NCBI GenBank assembly: GCA_949775045.1 | Contig: OX459100.1 | Coordinates: 11,905,947 to 11,969,946 of the forward strand | Source of the DNA: Metridium senile | Lineage: Eukaryota > Cnidaria > Anthozoa > Actiniaria > Metridiidae | Length of the DNA stretch: 64,000 nt | Direction of reading: 5' to 3' | In this document: positions 1-11,095 of the stretch, piece by piece | Position numbering within the stretch: position 1 is the first letter of the stretch | How the letters are laid out: every line of letters begins with the position of its first letter | Made by a program: the position numbers and the translations under genes | The notes under the pieces: generated by a model | What the model was told of the DNA's origin: nothing | What the model saw: only the letters and a program-made list of their open reading frames with translations | Database searches by the model: none

Positions 1-101
1 TATGTTTCTGGAAAGCCACTACTCAAGGTTTGCCTGCACTTGACATCTGTGTATCGCCAGAATCTTCAGATTGTTCCACAACCAAGAAGAAAACTGGAAA
101 G
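1..101 (+). CDS. Possible internal exon of an upstream gene (unrecognised, 5' end outside window)
   Basis: Frame 1 is open from the first base to a good donor (AAG then GTATGG at 102). It encodes about 33 residues ending in a basic stretch (PQPRRKLE). Composition is protein-like and there are no stops, but 33 codons can be open by chance and I do not recognise a family. It ends in phase 2. A pyrimidine-rich acceptor at 2064 could accept it in that phase. If real, it belongs to a plus-strand gene entering from the left. Confidence 0.28.
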
Positions 102-236
102 GTATGGTATAGTTAGCTTCATTCTTGATGACCCTCCTGAAAATCATCATTGATGAGTTATTGTTACTTTTATTGCAACTTTGGAAATCTCAAATTAGAA
201 ACGCAATGGCCCTTGTGGAAATGCTGCATGTAATAA

Positions 237-402
237 AGTCATTATTATTATCATCATCATCATCAACACATCGCCTTCATAGTAATCACTTATAATTCTT
301 AGCATCATTGTCATCAACATCATCATTTTCATAATAATCACTATCATCATCACATCAGCGATTATCATCACTGGCATCATTATCATTATCATCATCTTCA
401 AT
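237..402. repeat. Imperfect ATT/ATC trinucleotide repeat
   Basis: About 165 bp of interrupted (ATT)n and (ATC)n triplets. The minus-strand open frame across it is Met/Ile-rich and is only a product of the repeat. Confidence 0.85.
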
Positions 403-497
403 ATTTTAATTAAGCTAAAAAGGGCTCGGCTGTTGTTGCGTGAGATATGCTAACTAACTGTTTACACGACAACAAGTGACTATTGGTTAGACCAAAT

Positions 498-666
498 CGG
501 CTAACGCGTTGCTATGTACGTTTCCACGCAATTCAAAACCACTGGCAATAAAAACTTTTCTTCCAAAATGTTTCCCCTTGATATCGAAATATATTAGACA
601 AAGGACCTTTAATATTTCGAGAGGATTTGAATCGGGTCAAAACGTACATAGCAACGCGTTAACCGA
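498..666. mobile_element. Fold-back (MITE-like) element
   Basis: An inverted repeat of about 26 bp (core CTAACGCGTTGCTATGTACG at 501-520) reappears in reverse complement at 639-666, with about 115 bp between the arms. There is no coding capacity. The autonomous partner and the target duplication were not determined. Confidence 0.6.
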
Positions 667-956
667 CTTTGCTGGACTACAGTTTGCGCGCAGTGTTGTC
701 GAGTTAGAGGTAGTTGGATCACTTAACCAGGGGCGTGGCCAATAAACTAGCGTACCATCAACAGTTAATCTCCTTGTTTGTCATTGTATATCAGTGTTGT
801 TTCTTATCTTAGTTGGCCCTTTGAAGAGTACACAAGATAACATCACAAACGATTTGTTTATTACTCACGAATCAGTAAAGCACACATTAACACCACAACG
901 TCTGAACGTATGAAGGCAGTTTTCAGTTTGTGTGAAGACCACGCAAAAACGTTTTT

Positions 957-1191
957 GGGTCAAAACACGGTATTTGGAATGGAGGGGAAGACAAAACGTT
1001 TTCTTTACCTGTAGTTACTTAACTATAGAATATTTTACCATAATTGCATGTTAACATCACAGATACCTACCATGCAGTACTACAGGCACATGAGAGTAAA
1101 CAAATATACAAACATCTGTATCTTGGTCACAATAAAAAATGTCAAGTGTTACGGAGGGGAACAGAAAAACCAAAATACCGTGTTTTGACCC
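957..1191 (+). mobile_element. MITE family A, copy 1
   Basis: This 235 bp element has terminal inverted repeats GGGTCAAAACACGG / CCGTGTTTTGACCC. Near-identical interiors occur at 35716-35916 (opposite orientation) and 53243-53463. It has no coding capacity, so it is a non-autonomous DNA transposon. No clear target duplication is seen for this copy. Confidence 0.8.
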
Positions 1192-1395
1192 ATTTACTTT
1201 TATAAGAGTAAACTGTCACTGGCGAAGCCTTTTCACAATAAGATAATAAGCCAGTGAAATTAATTAAGACTTAAGATGAACTATCCTGACTGTAAATTTA
1301 TTATGCTTTGGATTGTTCTTTTTATATTTCTTCTCGGTGAATATAGCCACTATGGAGCCTAGCTCTGTTGCTGTGGTCTCCCACACATGTGGAAA

Positions 1396-1397
1396 GC

Positions 1398-1468
<71 letters not shown>

Positions 1469-1522
1469 ATGAATGAATGAATGAATGAATGAATGAATGA
1501 ATGAATAAATAAATAAATAAAT
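1396..1522. repeat. Compound tetranucleotide microsatellite (AAAT)n-(GAAT)n-(AAAT)n
   Basis: Uninterrupted AAAT units run to about 1470, then eight GAAT units, then AAAT again. The symmetric structure suggests a point mutation that spread by slippage in the middle of the array. Confidence 0.95.
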
Positions 1523-1564
1523 AGTGTAGTGCAAACTTTACAAAAGAACCCTAATAGAAATTGA

Positions 1565-1945
1565 GTTGTAAATACTGCGTGTAATAATAGAGTAGCATGT
1601 AGAGCAAGCCTCACGGAAGAGCCCCGATGGAGAGTGATGTTGTAAATACTGCGTGTAGTGGTAGTGTGTGTGGAGCAAACCTCATCAAAGAGTCCCGATG
1701 GCGAGTGATATATATCACTTTTTTAATGTCTCAATCTTTCTAGCTGGACACGTGTGCCCTACACAGACACACACTCACTACATCTACGTTAATTATTTTG
1801 CACACAACTCGGTTCACGTGTTCATTTTTGAACATGATGGCTGTAAATACTTGTGAACCTCATCGAAGAGCCCCGATGGCGAGTGATGGTTGTAAATACT
1901 GAGTGAACCTCATTGCAGATCCCCCATGTTGGGTGACAGTAGTAT
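1565..1945. repeat. Degenerate tandem repeat with about 70 bp units
   Basis: Four copies of a unit resembling TGTAAATACTGCGTGTA followed by CCTCATCGAAGAGCCCCGAT and GGCGAGTGATGG begin near 1569, 1640, 1840 and 1888. Copies two and three are separated by about 110 bp of unrelated sequence. No function is assigned. Confidence 0.7.
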
Positions 1946-2064
1946 AGTGTGTGCGCACAGTGTATGTGTGTCAAACAAACAATGAATAAACTAAACGGTA
2001 ATAGTGAGTTCAACCACATCCTCTAACTCTGACAAGGACCTCCCCTTCATTTCCCCTGAAACAG

Positions 2065-2292
2065 TATCGAATGGCTAGCGATGATAACTAGATCTTGTAA
2101 TACTTGCAAGAACGTCTTCCATTTCCTGAAAATGAAACATGCTTCGTCATGCTAAAAGATCGCTACGCACTTCATGGGAAAATAGAAAAAAAAATAGATG
2201 CAGGTTTTGTTCCTTTGTCAAACGTTTTCGATCGATATAAGAACGCTTCAGGAGTAGAACTCTTCCGAAAGCTTGGCTCATTAAAATCATAG
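2065..2292 (+). CDS. Possible exon block, unrecognised, frame uncertain
   Basis: A strong pyrimidine-rich acceptor ends at 2064. Two overlapping frames look protein-like. One (2066-2155) matches the phase left by the candidate exon at 1-101, contains a CxxC pair (SCNTCKNVF) and soon stops. The other, from about 2104 to the TAG/A-rich stop at 2290-2292, is 62 codons with a credible composition (FPENETCFVMLKDRYALHG). I recognise neither, and no single splice model joins all the blocks in this region. Confidence 0.25.
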
Positions 2293-2558
2293 GTTTTTTT
2301 TATACGTAGTTGATGCGAATTTATTTTCAATATGATTCCTACGTACCAAGACATTGTTAATTTGACTTCAGGAGTATTTTTAATTAGTATATACATGCAT
2401 GTGAAAAGTTCGAGATCAAAGCTAAATTCTTTCTGGTATTAAAAGTGCAATTTTCGTCTTTTTTTTACAAGTTTAAAAAGACACTTTGTTTAGAAATTTG
2501 TGTAAGCATTCTTTGTATAAGAATGTGTTGCCAAACATTTTCTCTTGCTTTTTTACAG

Positions 2559-2645
2559 GCACCTTCTAAAGTAACGGGGAAAGTAAGAGGACACACGACA
2601 AAGCCATACTCCAGATCAACAGTGGACAACAGTCAGCGTTGCTGA
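2559..2645 (+). CDS. Possible terminal exon of the upstream gene
   Basis: A textbook acceptor (TTGCTTTTTTACAG, ending 2558) precedes 28 open codons (APSKVTGKVRGHTTKPYS, then more) and a TGA at 2643-2645. Only phase 0 is open. An AATAAA lies downstream at 2819. The preceding block could donate in phase 0 only through a weak GTAGAA site near 2253. Basic, Ser/Thr-rich and short; the family is unknown. Confidence 0.3.
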   Translation, partial: APSKVTGKVRGHTTKPYSRSTVDNSQRC

Positions 2646-2818
2646 CTAGTACTTGTTGTAGTTGCTCTGGACTGATATGAAGGAGAAAAGATGCTGCCTT
2701 TTTTCCACGGATTCCTCAAAACTTACAGGGCCTTTTTAGGGAACGTACAGGACGTTTTAGGGCCTCTATTGATAACAGTTATTACATTTTGTAAATACTG
2801 AAAGAGCTACCCTGTTTA

Positions 2819-2824
2819 AATAAA
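2819..2824 (+). promoter_or_regulatory. AATAAA polyadenylation signal candidate
   Basis: A canonical hexamer 174 bp after the candidate terminal stop at 2645. It is followed by CTATCTATCTA rather than a clear GT-rich element, so it is only suggestive. Confidence 0.35.
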
Positions 2825-3584
2825 GGAATCTATCTATCTAAGAACGTTGGCACGTAACGACGCTTCCTTCTACCAGGAGAAAAACGAATGACAGTGAGAA
2901 ATGAAATGGCTAAGGAATATTTTATCAGTGTAAAAATTCTCTGTCATTTTACAGATTTCGTGAACAGTGTAATCAGCATTGGAAACTTTCGATATAGTGT
3001 TCTTTTATCATCGATTTTATCAGCAAATAGTTATCATGAGTGAGAAGATGGTTTTGTAAAGATATTTTTATTGGAACACCCAGATATATAATAAATAGTT
3101 TGTTTTAAGCCGTCTGCTGTCACTTCTAACGTATATAAGATGACCGTTGAAGAACCAAAGTTTTAAAAAGATTCTGTTGTATTGTTCAAAGAGGGAGGGA
3201 TTGTCGCTTGGTACAAAAGTCTCGGGATTTTCTATGTATCTTCGCGTGTGGTCTTCGTTAGCTCTTTACTGATAGTTGTTTAAAAATGAAGAACAGTAGG
3301 TAATCAAATTTACTAGAATTCTCGCATAATATATCGGCGATTAAAGCATTAATCGAGGGATGAAGGTCTACTGCTGAGTAAAGTAATCCCGGCCGTAATT
3401 TTTGTCGGTCGTTTGTATTTGAGTTAAGATGCATAGTTAAGATTTTGTTAATTCCTTGTATACGTTTTATCGAAGGCAGGAAGTGTTTAAGTTCTATACA
3501 CTTGAACTGCCAACCCATGATGAACACCCCCACAAAACGCACGTCCAACCGCAGATTACATTTTTCTTTGTTTTGCTTGTTGAA
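2825..3584. other. Intergenic stretch with nothing supported
   Basis: AT-rich unique-looking sequence. No exon with paired splice sites, RNA gene or clear repeat was seen. Confidence 0.5.
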
Positions 3585-3587
3585 GGC

Positions 3588-3896
3588 TACCCTGGAGGGT
3601 TTCTTGATCTAGTATTTGTATTTATCATTTGTACGTCTGTGTTCGTTAGTAGAGCTACCCTGGAAACCAGAGGGTTTCTTGATATAGTATTTGTATTTAT
3701 CATTTGTACGTCTGTGTTCGTTAGTAGAGCTACCCTGGAAACCAGAGGGTTTCTTGATATAGTATTTGTATTTATCACTTGTACGTCTGTGTTCGTTAGT
3801 AGAGCTATCCTTGAACCATAGAGTTTCTTGATCTAGTATTTGTATTTTATAATTTGTACGTCTGTGTTCGTTAGTAGAGCTACCCTGAAACCAGAG
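3588..3896. repeat. Tandem array of four 75 bp units
   Basis: The marker GTACGTCTGTGTTCGTTAGT recurs at 3631, 3706, 3781 and 3856, so the period is exactly 75 bp. Units two and three are nearly identical; the first and last are more diverged. Because 75 is a multiple of three, the array stays open in frames on both strands, giving spurious 25-residue repeat proteins. Confidence 0.95.
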
Positions 3897-4136
3897 AGGA
3901 ACTAGTCAAGAAAAACCCCGGATCCACCCCTTGAAATGCATCGTATATCTCATAATATTGTTGAGGATACAAGTTTAGAGTTGTCTTTTACTTTTCAAGT
4001 GCATTCTCAACAAAACACCATGCATATCAGCTCCATCTGGAAAGCAAATCGGTTTTGGACTGTTCAGTCCACATTTTTTGATTCAGTTAATCTTGGCGGG
4101 ATTATGGAATTGACCATTCATAAAAAAAAACAATGA

Positions 4137-4290
4137 GTGACGTATTCAGACATGGGTTGTATGGTGGCAGCTTAATGCGCCTTGATATACCTTCAACTCG
4201 AACACGTTGAGTACGCGCGTTGAGTAAGCGCATTGAGCAGTTCTGGAAATGCGCTATACAAGAATTGAACTAGCCATTATTATTATTATA
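4137..4290 (+). repeat. SINE-like 3' fragment with (ATT)n tail
   Basis: The end of the segment reads GGAAATGCGCTATACAAGAA, then TTGAACTAGCC, then a short (ATT)n run. That resembles the GCGCTATA...TTATTATT tails of dispersed short retroelements in invertebrates. A short related fragment (TAGCGCTATATAAATAC) is at 29065. No A/B box head was found, so it is probably truncated. Confidence 0.45.
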
Positions 4291-4622
4291 CAATACTCTG
4301 TGTCTTGTACATATGATAAGGTTTTTTGGAAGGAAAAGACATATCGAAAGTTTCAATATGAACTGGTGTACGTAATAAATCTTGCACCACTCCAGTCACT
4401 ATTTAGCCTTAAAGCTCGCACAAACTAAAATGGACTCGAGCCAGTAACCTAATAAGCATTGAATCAGTAGTAGAGATAACTCAGTATATCCTCATGAAAC
4501 ACCTGCATAAAAGAAGCATGTGTCCTTAACGGACAGGAATCATTCACTCCATATAAGCAGAATATCGCCCTTTTTGGAAACCAATGCAAAGAATCTGTGA
4601 ATATTGAGATTACATGTGCTCT

Positions 4623-4708
4623 AACCTGAGTATCAGGCTCTAGGGGAGGGGGGAAGGAGAGAAAGAAGTCCCTCTCCGCCCCCTCCCCGAAGGCCTGATA
4701 CTCAGGTT
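4623..4708. mobile_element. Short fold-back element with G-rich/C-rich interior
   Basis: A perfect 16 bp inverted repeat AACCTGAGTATCAGGC / GCCTGATACTCAGGTT encloses a GGGGAGGGGG stretch that pairs with a CCCCTCCCC stretch. The whole 86 bp can form one long hairpin. Confidence 0.65.
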
Positions 4709-5399
4709 ACATGTGCTCCTACAATGACGTTCAACGACATCGAACTGTTAGTCTTGATAACGCCCATATTTTATGCCCATTTTATAAATCCAGTGCTTCC
4801 TTATGCATGTCATCAAACTTGCATGATTCCCCCTAATAACCTCCTTATATTACAATATGTCGCCCAATATTTATCCCCTTTCCCCACAAAATTAAATGCC
4901 GCACAATTTAGAATAATCCCAGGCCCAAAGTCCAACGAAAACAAATTCCCAACACCAGGCCCGAAATCTATAAGAAAACAAATTCCGGCCCAACACTTTT
5001 CAACATAAAGATAAGGCATCTCCGCTCGAACAGCTAGTGTTCCACCCTTTGATGATGGAGTGCCTGTACGATGAACTGCTGAACTCCACGTCCATCATAT
5101 GAATAAAATCACACAAAATCCTCTTGCACGTACAAATCTGAAGGATTTGTAAATATTGAGAGATTACGATGTTAATCTTTCCTTCTGGTATATATATATT
5201 GTAATACATGTACTGTGCCGGAAACTGAATAGATTTTGCCATATAGTTGTCTCTAAGCTCTCTTGTATCGTTGGCGGGTAATTAACAAATGGTACCAATG
5301 ATCTTTTAAATAATGACCCAATATTAACGGTAATCTAGATGGTATTAAAAGTTGAATTTACATACGTTTTTTTAATCGTTCATCGCGCGTAGTTACTGA

Positions 5400-5640
5400 A
5401 TTAAAAGTCGACGAGTCGATGGTGAATAATGATGCACAGCATAAGAATGGAAACTAGCGAGTAAACTAGTATAGGCTGCGTCGGTGTTTGATATAAACGA
5501 TAGGTAATAGAATGAAATTTGTAACACCGTAATACATGTTGACTTGACTTTACGAGCTTTAGCTCTTCGTCGAAGTAAAAGCACCGCACCACCGCATAAA
5601 GAGTCACTCAACTTGCTAACGTTTCGAACGCTAATTATCA
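5400..5640. repeat. Dispersed repeat containing the CGAGCTTTAGC motif (copy 1)
   Basis: The segment includes GAAACTAGCGAGTAAACTAG, GAAATTTGTAACACCGTAA, a GACTTTACGAGCTTTAGC motif, CTTCGTCG and CTAACGTTTCGAACGC. Related sequence recurs at 26038-26160 and 42740-42822. The copies share an order of motifs but have diverged; the class is unknown. Confidence 0.55.
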
Positions 5641-8600
5641 GTGATAGTAATCATATGCATTTATTTAACAATTTGTCCTAGGGCAGGTACTTTTACAATA
5701 GGACAAGTGCATGGTCCCCTTCTATGTACTGATTACCCACGACACTCCCCTATGAAACGACACAAGCCCAACCCACTTATACAAGCATCCAAGGTACAAA
5801 AAGGAAGAAAGAGAAAAACATTGCTATTATATAAGAACACTGACTAGATAATGCGGAATAAATATATATAAATATTAAATAAAGTATAAACAGAGCCGAA
5901 TTTACTTATATTGACGGTTAATCGTTCTTTCTAGACAATATGAAAAAGGAAAGGATTAAGACGACCACTTTATTGACAGCTAACTGCATGGAAGGTCTTC
6001 AATTATAAGTACACAGGTACAGACATCGAGAAAATTATTTAACAACAAGTTAATCAAGTCCTTTATGTTCTTTTTTTTTTAGAAAAATAACGATTATAGT
6101 CGCTTTAACTATCTTTGGATTGATGGGATTGTTTCGGCTATTTTTGTGTTGTTGATCAGATGTGTCTTTATTTAATGAGGGTAATAAACTGGTTGCCCAG
6201 TAGTTTTCACTATGTCCCTCCTAATAATTCTATAAAATGTACAAGAATAAGTATATGTTGTGAATATTTTAGGAACCAAACGTGGGTTTCATGATATTAA
6301 ATTCAATTCAATTTTATCAAATTATATTTGGAAAAGGTTCCTTTTTGATCGTTGACTTGAAAACAAATGTATTACATCAATTTGCTAACGTACAACACTT
6401 TATTATAAGTGCATGGCCACAACTTAGTTCTAAAATTAGTTAAGTAAGCGCCACTCTTTTGAAGTTATCAGGGTCAGCAGCAATTAGGTATGAGAGTTAT
6501 ATTTTTTGAAAATGCAGCTTTCAAGTTTGTAAGTCAAGTTATAAATGTCTGAGCTTTTACTGTTGAAGGTGACTTCATAAACAAAGTCATTAATATCTAT
6601 TCTTAATTCCTCTTTTCAAAGTTTAAGTCAAACATGATATTTGTGCACAACGACGCAACTGGGTTTACCAACTAAAACTGGGACTAAAAAGCAATTCATA
6701 ATGGTGATGTTTTGCGCAAATCGTCCCCTGTGTAAAATCATGTAGTATATCTTCATTAAAATCACATGCAGTCTTCAGTGTCAAAGTCGGGGATATGTAC
6801 CTTTTCGCCAGTGCATTAGTGAAAGCTATGTGTGGTTTGTTCGTATCTCGATAACAACAACAATAGCTATATATAAATATCCAAATAGCGACCATCACAC
6901 TTGGAGGTACACACTCGATCGATGTTGGAGTCCAATTATACAAACCCAGTTGGTCGTAAGGCAGAAATGTTTTTATCCTGTTTGTATATATAGGTCACAC
7001 CTCTCAATACATGAGGTACAAATTTTATGGGTGTGGACTTAATTGTAAGAGTTTTTTGTGTAACTACAAAAAGTACTCTTGGCTTATGTGTTTCTTATTC
7101 ACGTCTTTAGCCAGAGATATATATATTCGCAAAATCTAGTCAAACATTTCAAAATCACGACCAAAAATATTTCTATAATAGTCTCGTTATAGTAGGTTAT
7201 CTTTAACTAATCAATATCCTAACACAGAAACAGAAACAGACAGAAGTTACACACAATAATTGGACATTTCAAAGTCCAATTCAATTGATGACATCGCGAT
7301 CGTATCCTTGATAGCCGAGTCAATTGTAAAAAATAGTAGTTGTAACAATGCACGTCCTTGTCGGTGCCATAACTTAAAAGTTAGATTGATACGTTTGTAT
7401 TTAGAAAACTCACATTATCAAACTTACTTTTATTTGAAATTTCTCTTCTCTTGTATGCTCAATGTAAAGCTATCAAATTGTGAACGTCTAAGTTCCCGTA
7501 ACCTGCTTAGCTATGCGTTCTGCGCAGTTGCGAAGACTGCAAGAACCGTCGATCGATCAATAACTCTGAGCTGTCAAATTCAAACAGTGTACAAGTCAAG
7601 GTGTTGCAGGTTCACTGAGTTAAAGTGTCAAAGTCAGTTGAGTTCAATGAGGTCCACAGCCAAAGAATGCCTCAAACTTTACTCTTTGTGTAATATTCTT
7701 CACACGGCGAGAATAGCCCGACCAAAGGTGGTCCTAAAAGCAGATCTTTGCATGCTAAGGGTCAGGCTTATATTCAGTTCCTGCGATAAAAAATGTACAG
7801 TACGCTGTTAATCCAATGTCCCATGACCAAAGCTTGACTTGTGTATTTATTTCACCATTGTGTTAGTCTATTTTTTCATCACCGTACGTGCCTCAACTAA
7901 GATGTTCTCGACAAGGAAAGGACAACAACGTCGGAAATTACACTCTCCTTTTGGCATCTCTTGAACGGTCAAGTAGGTTTGTCAGATAAGCAACCCAATA
8001 GTCACGTCCCATCATACAATGGTCAGAGGGTACGTCAGCTAGAACAGTTATAGTATCTAAATGTAGCAAATCGCATCATACACATTTTGAAATTAACCCT
8101 GGTGGACTCTGCAGTGCAGTGGGGTTACATTACAAGGCAACCGAATAGACTTGCAATTCTGAACTGCATGATTGCGACATTAAACTATGTTTTAACATAA
8201 AATCTTTCTTATTCACTCATGTTCCAAAACATACTTATCAGTCAAAAATGTGATTATTTATGTCAGCTTTGTTTGTTAAACTATAAAATATTGATCGGAT
8301 GATAAGTAAGGACATTACATTTTAAAATTAATTGCGTGCCACTATCTACTATAATTGTTTATATTAACAGCAAATCAGTTGAATTGATTCTCCTTTGAAA
8401 ACAGCGCAAGGCACGCGATAACAAATTGTAAATAAACAAGAACGCTCTTAAATAATACTAACTGAAATAGACCTTGTAACGTAAATACTTTGTTGTATAT
8501 CTAAGTTTGGCTCTACTCAACAGGTGAAATATCTATAGGTCTGAAACCGCACCACGCGTTGTATCGCCGCAGAAGGGCAAACGGAAAAGGGCATTTGAAA

Positions 8601-9179
8601 TTCAACATTTTTTTTAAACTAAAAAAAAAACATGCTATATATGTGACGTTTTTTTTCTTATGATGACGAGCTGTGATCGCCTGGGCGTGTGCAGACTCGA
8701 CGAAGACTGTTGGGTATGAAAATGACTTCCGCTCAGGTTGTAGAAACATATAGGACTTCATCATAAGACTATATATACGCACCCATATAAAAACACAATT
8801 CACCCGGACGATAACAATCTATCATCATCACTTGAATCAGAATTCAAATTCATTAAATCATTCATTTTCTCTAATTTTATTGGGGATGCATGTTCCCTTG
8901 ATCCCTTAAAATATGTTTGCATTCTAGTTCTGCTGCTTTGTCCCGGCCCATATGTAAAAAAATATGTTTAATCTAAAACGTTTACCCTTTGTTTGCATGA
9001 TTAAAAAAACCGGCTATTGTTTAATCAGTTTTTTTTGTTCCCTGAAATTACTTCAGAATTATCCCTGCTCCCTAAACATATATATGCTTCTCGGTGTTCC
9101 CTTGTACCCTATATATTAGAGGCTCCCTATCGAAGTAGAGTTTTTGACTAAATCAGCAATAATAAAAGCACAAGCTTTT
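5641..9179. other. Gene-poor stretch
   Basis: No supported gene. A 183-codon open frame at 7260-7811 starts at TTG, has an irregular Cys/Arg-rich composition and no recognisable domain or splice context, so it is not called. The rest is AT-rich unique sequence. Confidence 0.5.
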
Positions 9180-9183
9180 TTTA

Positions 9184-9241
9184 AGGGAATAAAGATATAA
9201 TTGCAAGGGAATAAAGATATAAGGGAATAAAGATATAATTT
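9184..9241. repeat. Three direct repeats of AAGGGAATAAAGATATAA
   Basis: The 18 bp motif occurs three times in 58 bp with unequal spacing, a small local duplication. Confidence 0.85.
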
Positions 9242-9653
9242 TCAAATAACTGTAACTTGGTGTCGCCCTTAATTAATGACGTCGCGGACGTGAGTGCTTT
9301 GTCAAAAGTATCATCATTATAAAGGAACAACTTCAGGAAACCACCTTACGGCAAGATACGATAAACCTTATTTCAAAAAATTAACGCCTTTAGCTCAATG
9401 GTTACCTAACACATGGCCCTAGGCAACACTTCTCAGGTTTCCTCTCTTTCTTCCGTTAACCAGGTATTCGGCACGTGTATATAAGCATGCAGGCTACCTT
9501 TAAGATAGCTATCAAAAAAGCAAATACTGATGTATAACTTAAAAAATAATTGATTATATTTTAGCTTCATTTGATAATTATTCAGTATTTTTAATCACCT
9601 TTATTATGCTTTCAATAGACTCAATAGAATTACGGATAACTAGAAACAACAAT

Positions 9654-9734
9654 AATTAATGGTTGATTTCTTTATATATATATATTTTTTATTAATGGTT
9701 GATTTCTTTATATATATATATATATATTTTTTAT
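9654..9734. repeat. Direct duplication containing (TA)n
   Basis: ATTAATGGTTGATTTCTTTA followed by a TA run and TTTTTT occurs twice in succession (TA runs of different length). This suggests a recent tandem duplication with later slippage. Confidence 0.85.
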
Positions 9735-10550
9735 CATGAAACATGGATGATTTGCTATACTTTATTGTTATATAATTACTTTAAGATCTTGATCATGATC
9801 ATCACATTCAGTTATTGCCAGCTGTTCATATACAGTGTATATCTGTAAATAGAACCTTTCAAAGTTCTTCGCCACTTTGAATAATAGCTATGCCCGACGC
9901 GAGACGAAAGGTGAGCTCTATCATTGCAAGTTCAACCTTCGTCTCGATGCAAAGGCACGAATACCTTTCAAAATTGCGCAGAGAACTACGAAAGGGACTA
10001 TTAATTAGTTGCCGCGCATTTGATCATGCATTTTGCTGTGCACATTAAAAATTTGCTATTTCATCCTTAGAATAAAATTTGCTTCTGAGTGTATGTAAAA
10101 ATTGTAATTGTTTTCGTACTGTGAGCGCCTCAAATTCTGCCATGTTGAGCTGCACCTCTCGAAATGCATTAGTTGTGCTGCTAGGAAAGGTAGAGGTCCG
10201 CAAGAGGTCCGGCAACAACTCCCTCCACTATTTTAACTTCTTTCTCTACTCTAATTGTTATCCCTTAAAAACATCGTTTCATCCATATATTTCTTTCATT
10301 CTTCTACTTATTGATTAATAAATTAATTCTTCATTCATTCATTTAAAATAAAGTCACTACTATTGATATCTTGAAACTTTAATCGAAGCGAGACGTATTA
10401 ATAACGCTGATTAAAGAACAGTCTCGACAAGGTATCGGTGTTGCTGTTCCAAAGGAACCACCCACTGTGGAATCCTGCATTGCGATGCTCCGAAACGTTT
10501 CCTGAGAAAAATATCCGGTTTTTATTCACAAACATGCAATGTACCACAAG

Positions 10551-10680
10551 TTTATAATCTTCTGATCAAAAGCACCCGGGGGGACTCCGAGGGTAAAGTA
10601 ACGGGTATGCTCATCCATGGGAAATTTCCAGAAACACCCCTAAAAGATACCCCCTGAGTCCCCCCCCCCCCCGGTTCGAA
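10551..10680. repeat. GC-rich dispersed repeat with poly-C run
   Basis: The segment CACCCGGGGGGACTCCGAGG ... GGGTATGCTCATCCATGG ... TACCCCCTGAGT then a C14-15 run is far more GC-rich than its surroundings and has inverted GGGG/CCCC ends. It looks like a mobile-element remnant; family not determined. Confidence 0.4.
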
Positions 10681-11095
10681 GCAACGAACATGTGCAGACA
10701 ATGTACACATTTTGTTTTTTAAGAAAACACAAAAATGAAATATGAAATTCTTGTGGTTTGGAATCCGCTGTTGATACTCGGAACCCCCCACAAGGAAAAG
10801 TACTTTTTTAAGTACAACACAAGCAGGATTCAGATTTCTGCTTGGAGAATTCAGTCTTCCTCTGCAAATCTGGCAAAGCATCAAACAAGAATTTCACTGC
10901 ATTTTTGATTGAATACGAGACTTTGGACATTAGATGTCCACGATGATATGAAATGCGTTTTATTGAAAATCTCTGCAACAGGTGTTTGTTTGTATATTTG
11001 TAAACTAACGACAACGGCTTCCGAAGTACAGGAAGTTTCAGTCTCAGTTAGAACTGCACCCACCAATTTTTTAAAACACTTCGGAAGTATTTGAC

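Noticed and set aside
7260..7811. 183-codon open frame, plus strand
   Set aside because: Starts at TTG, has irregular Cys/Arg/Ser-rich composition, no domain, no splice context and no polyadenylation signal. Best explained as chance.
10808..11066. Minus-strand open frames with Lys-rich composition
   Set aside because: Two frames overlap, neither has a domain or supported splice sites, and the neighbouring sequence looks like mobile-element remnant.
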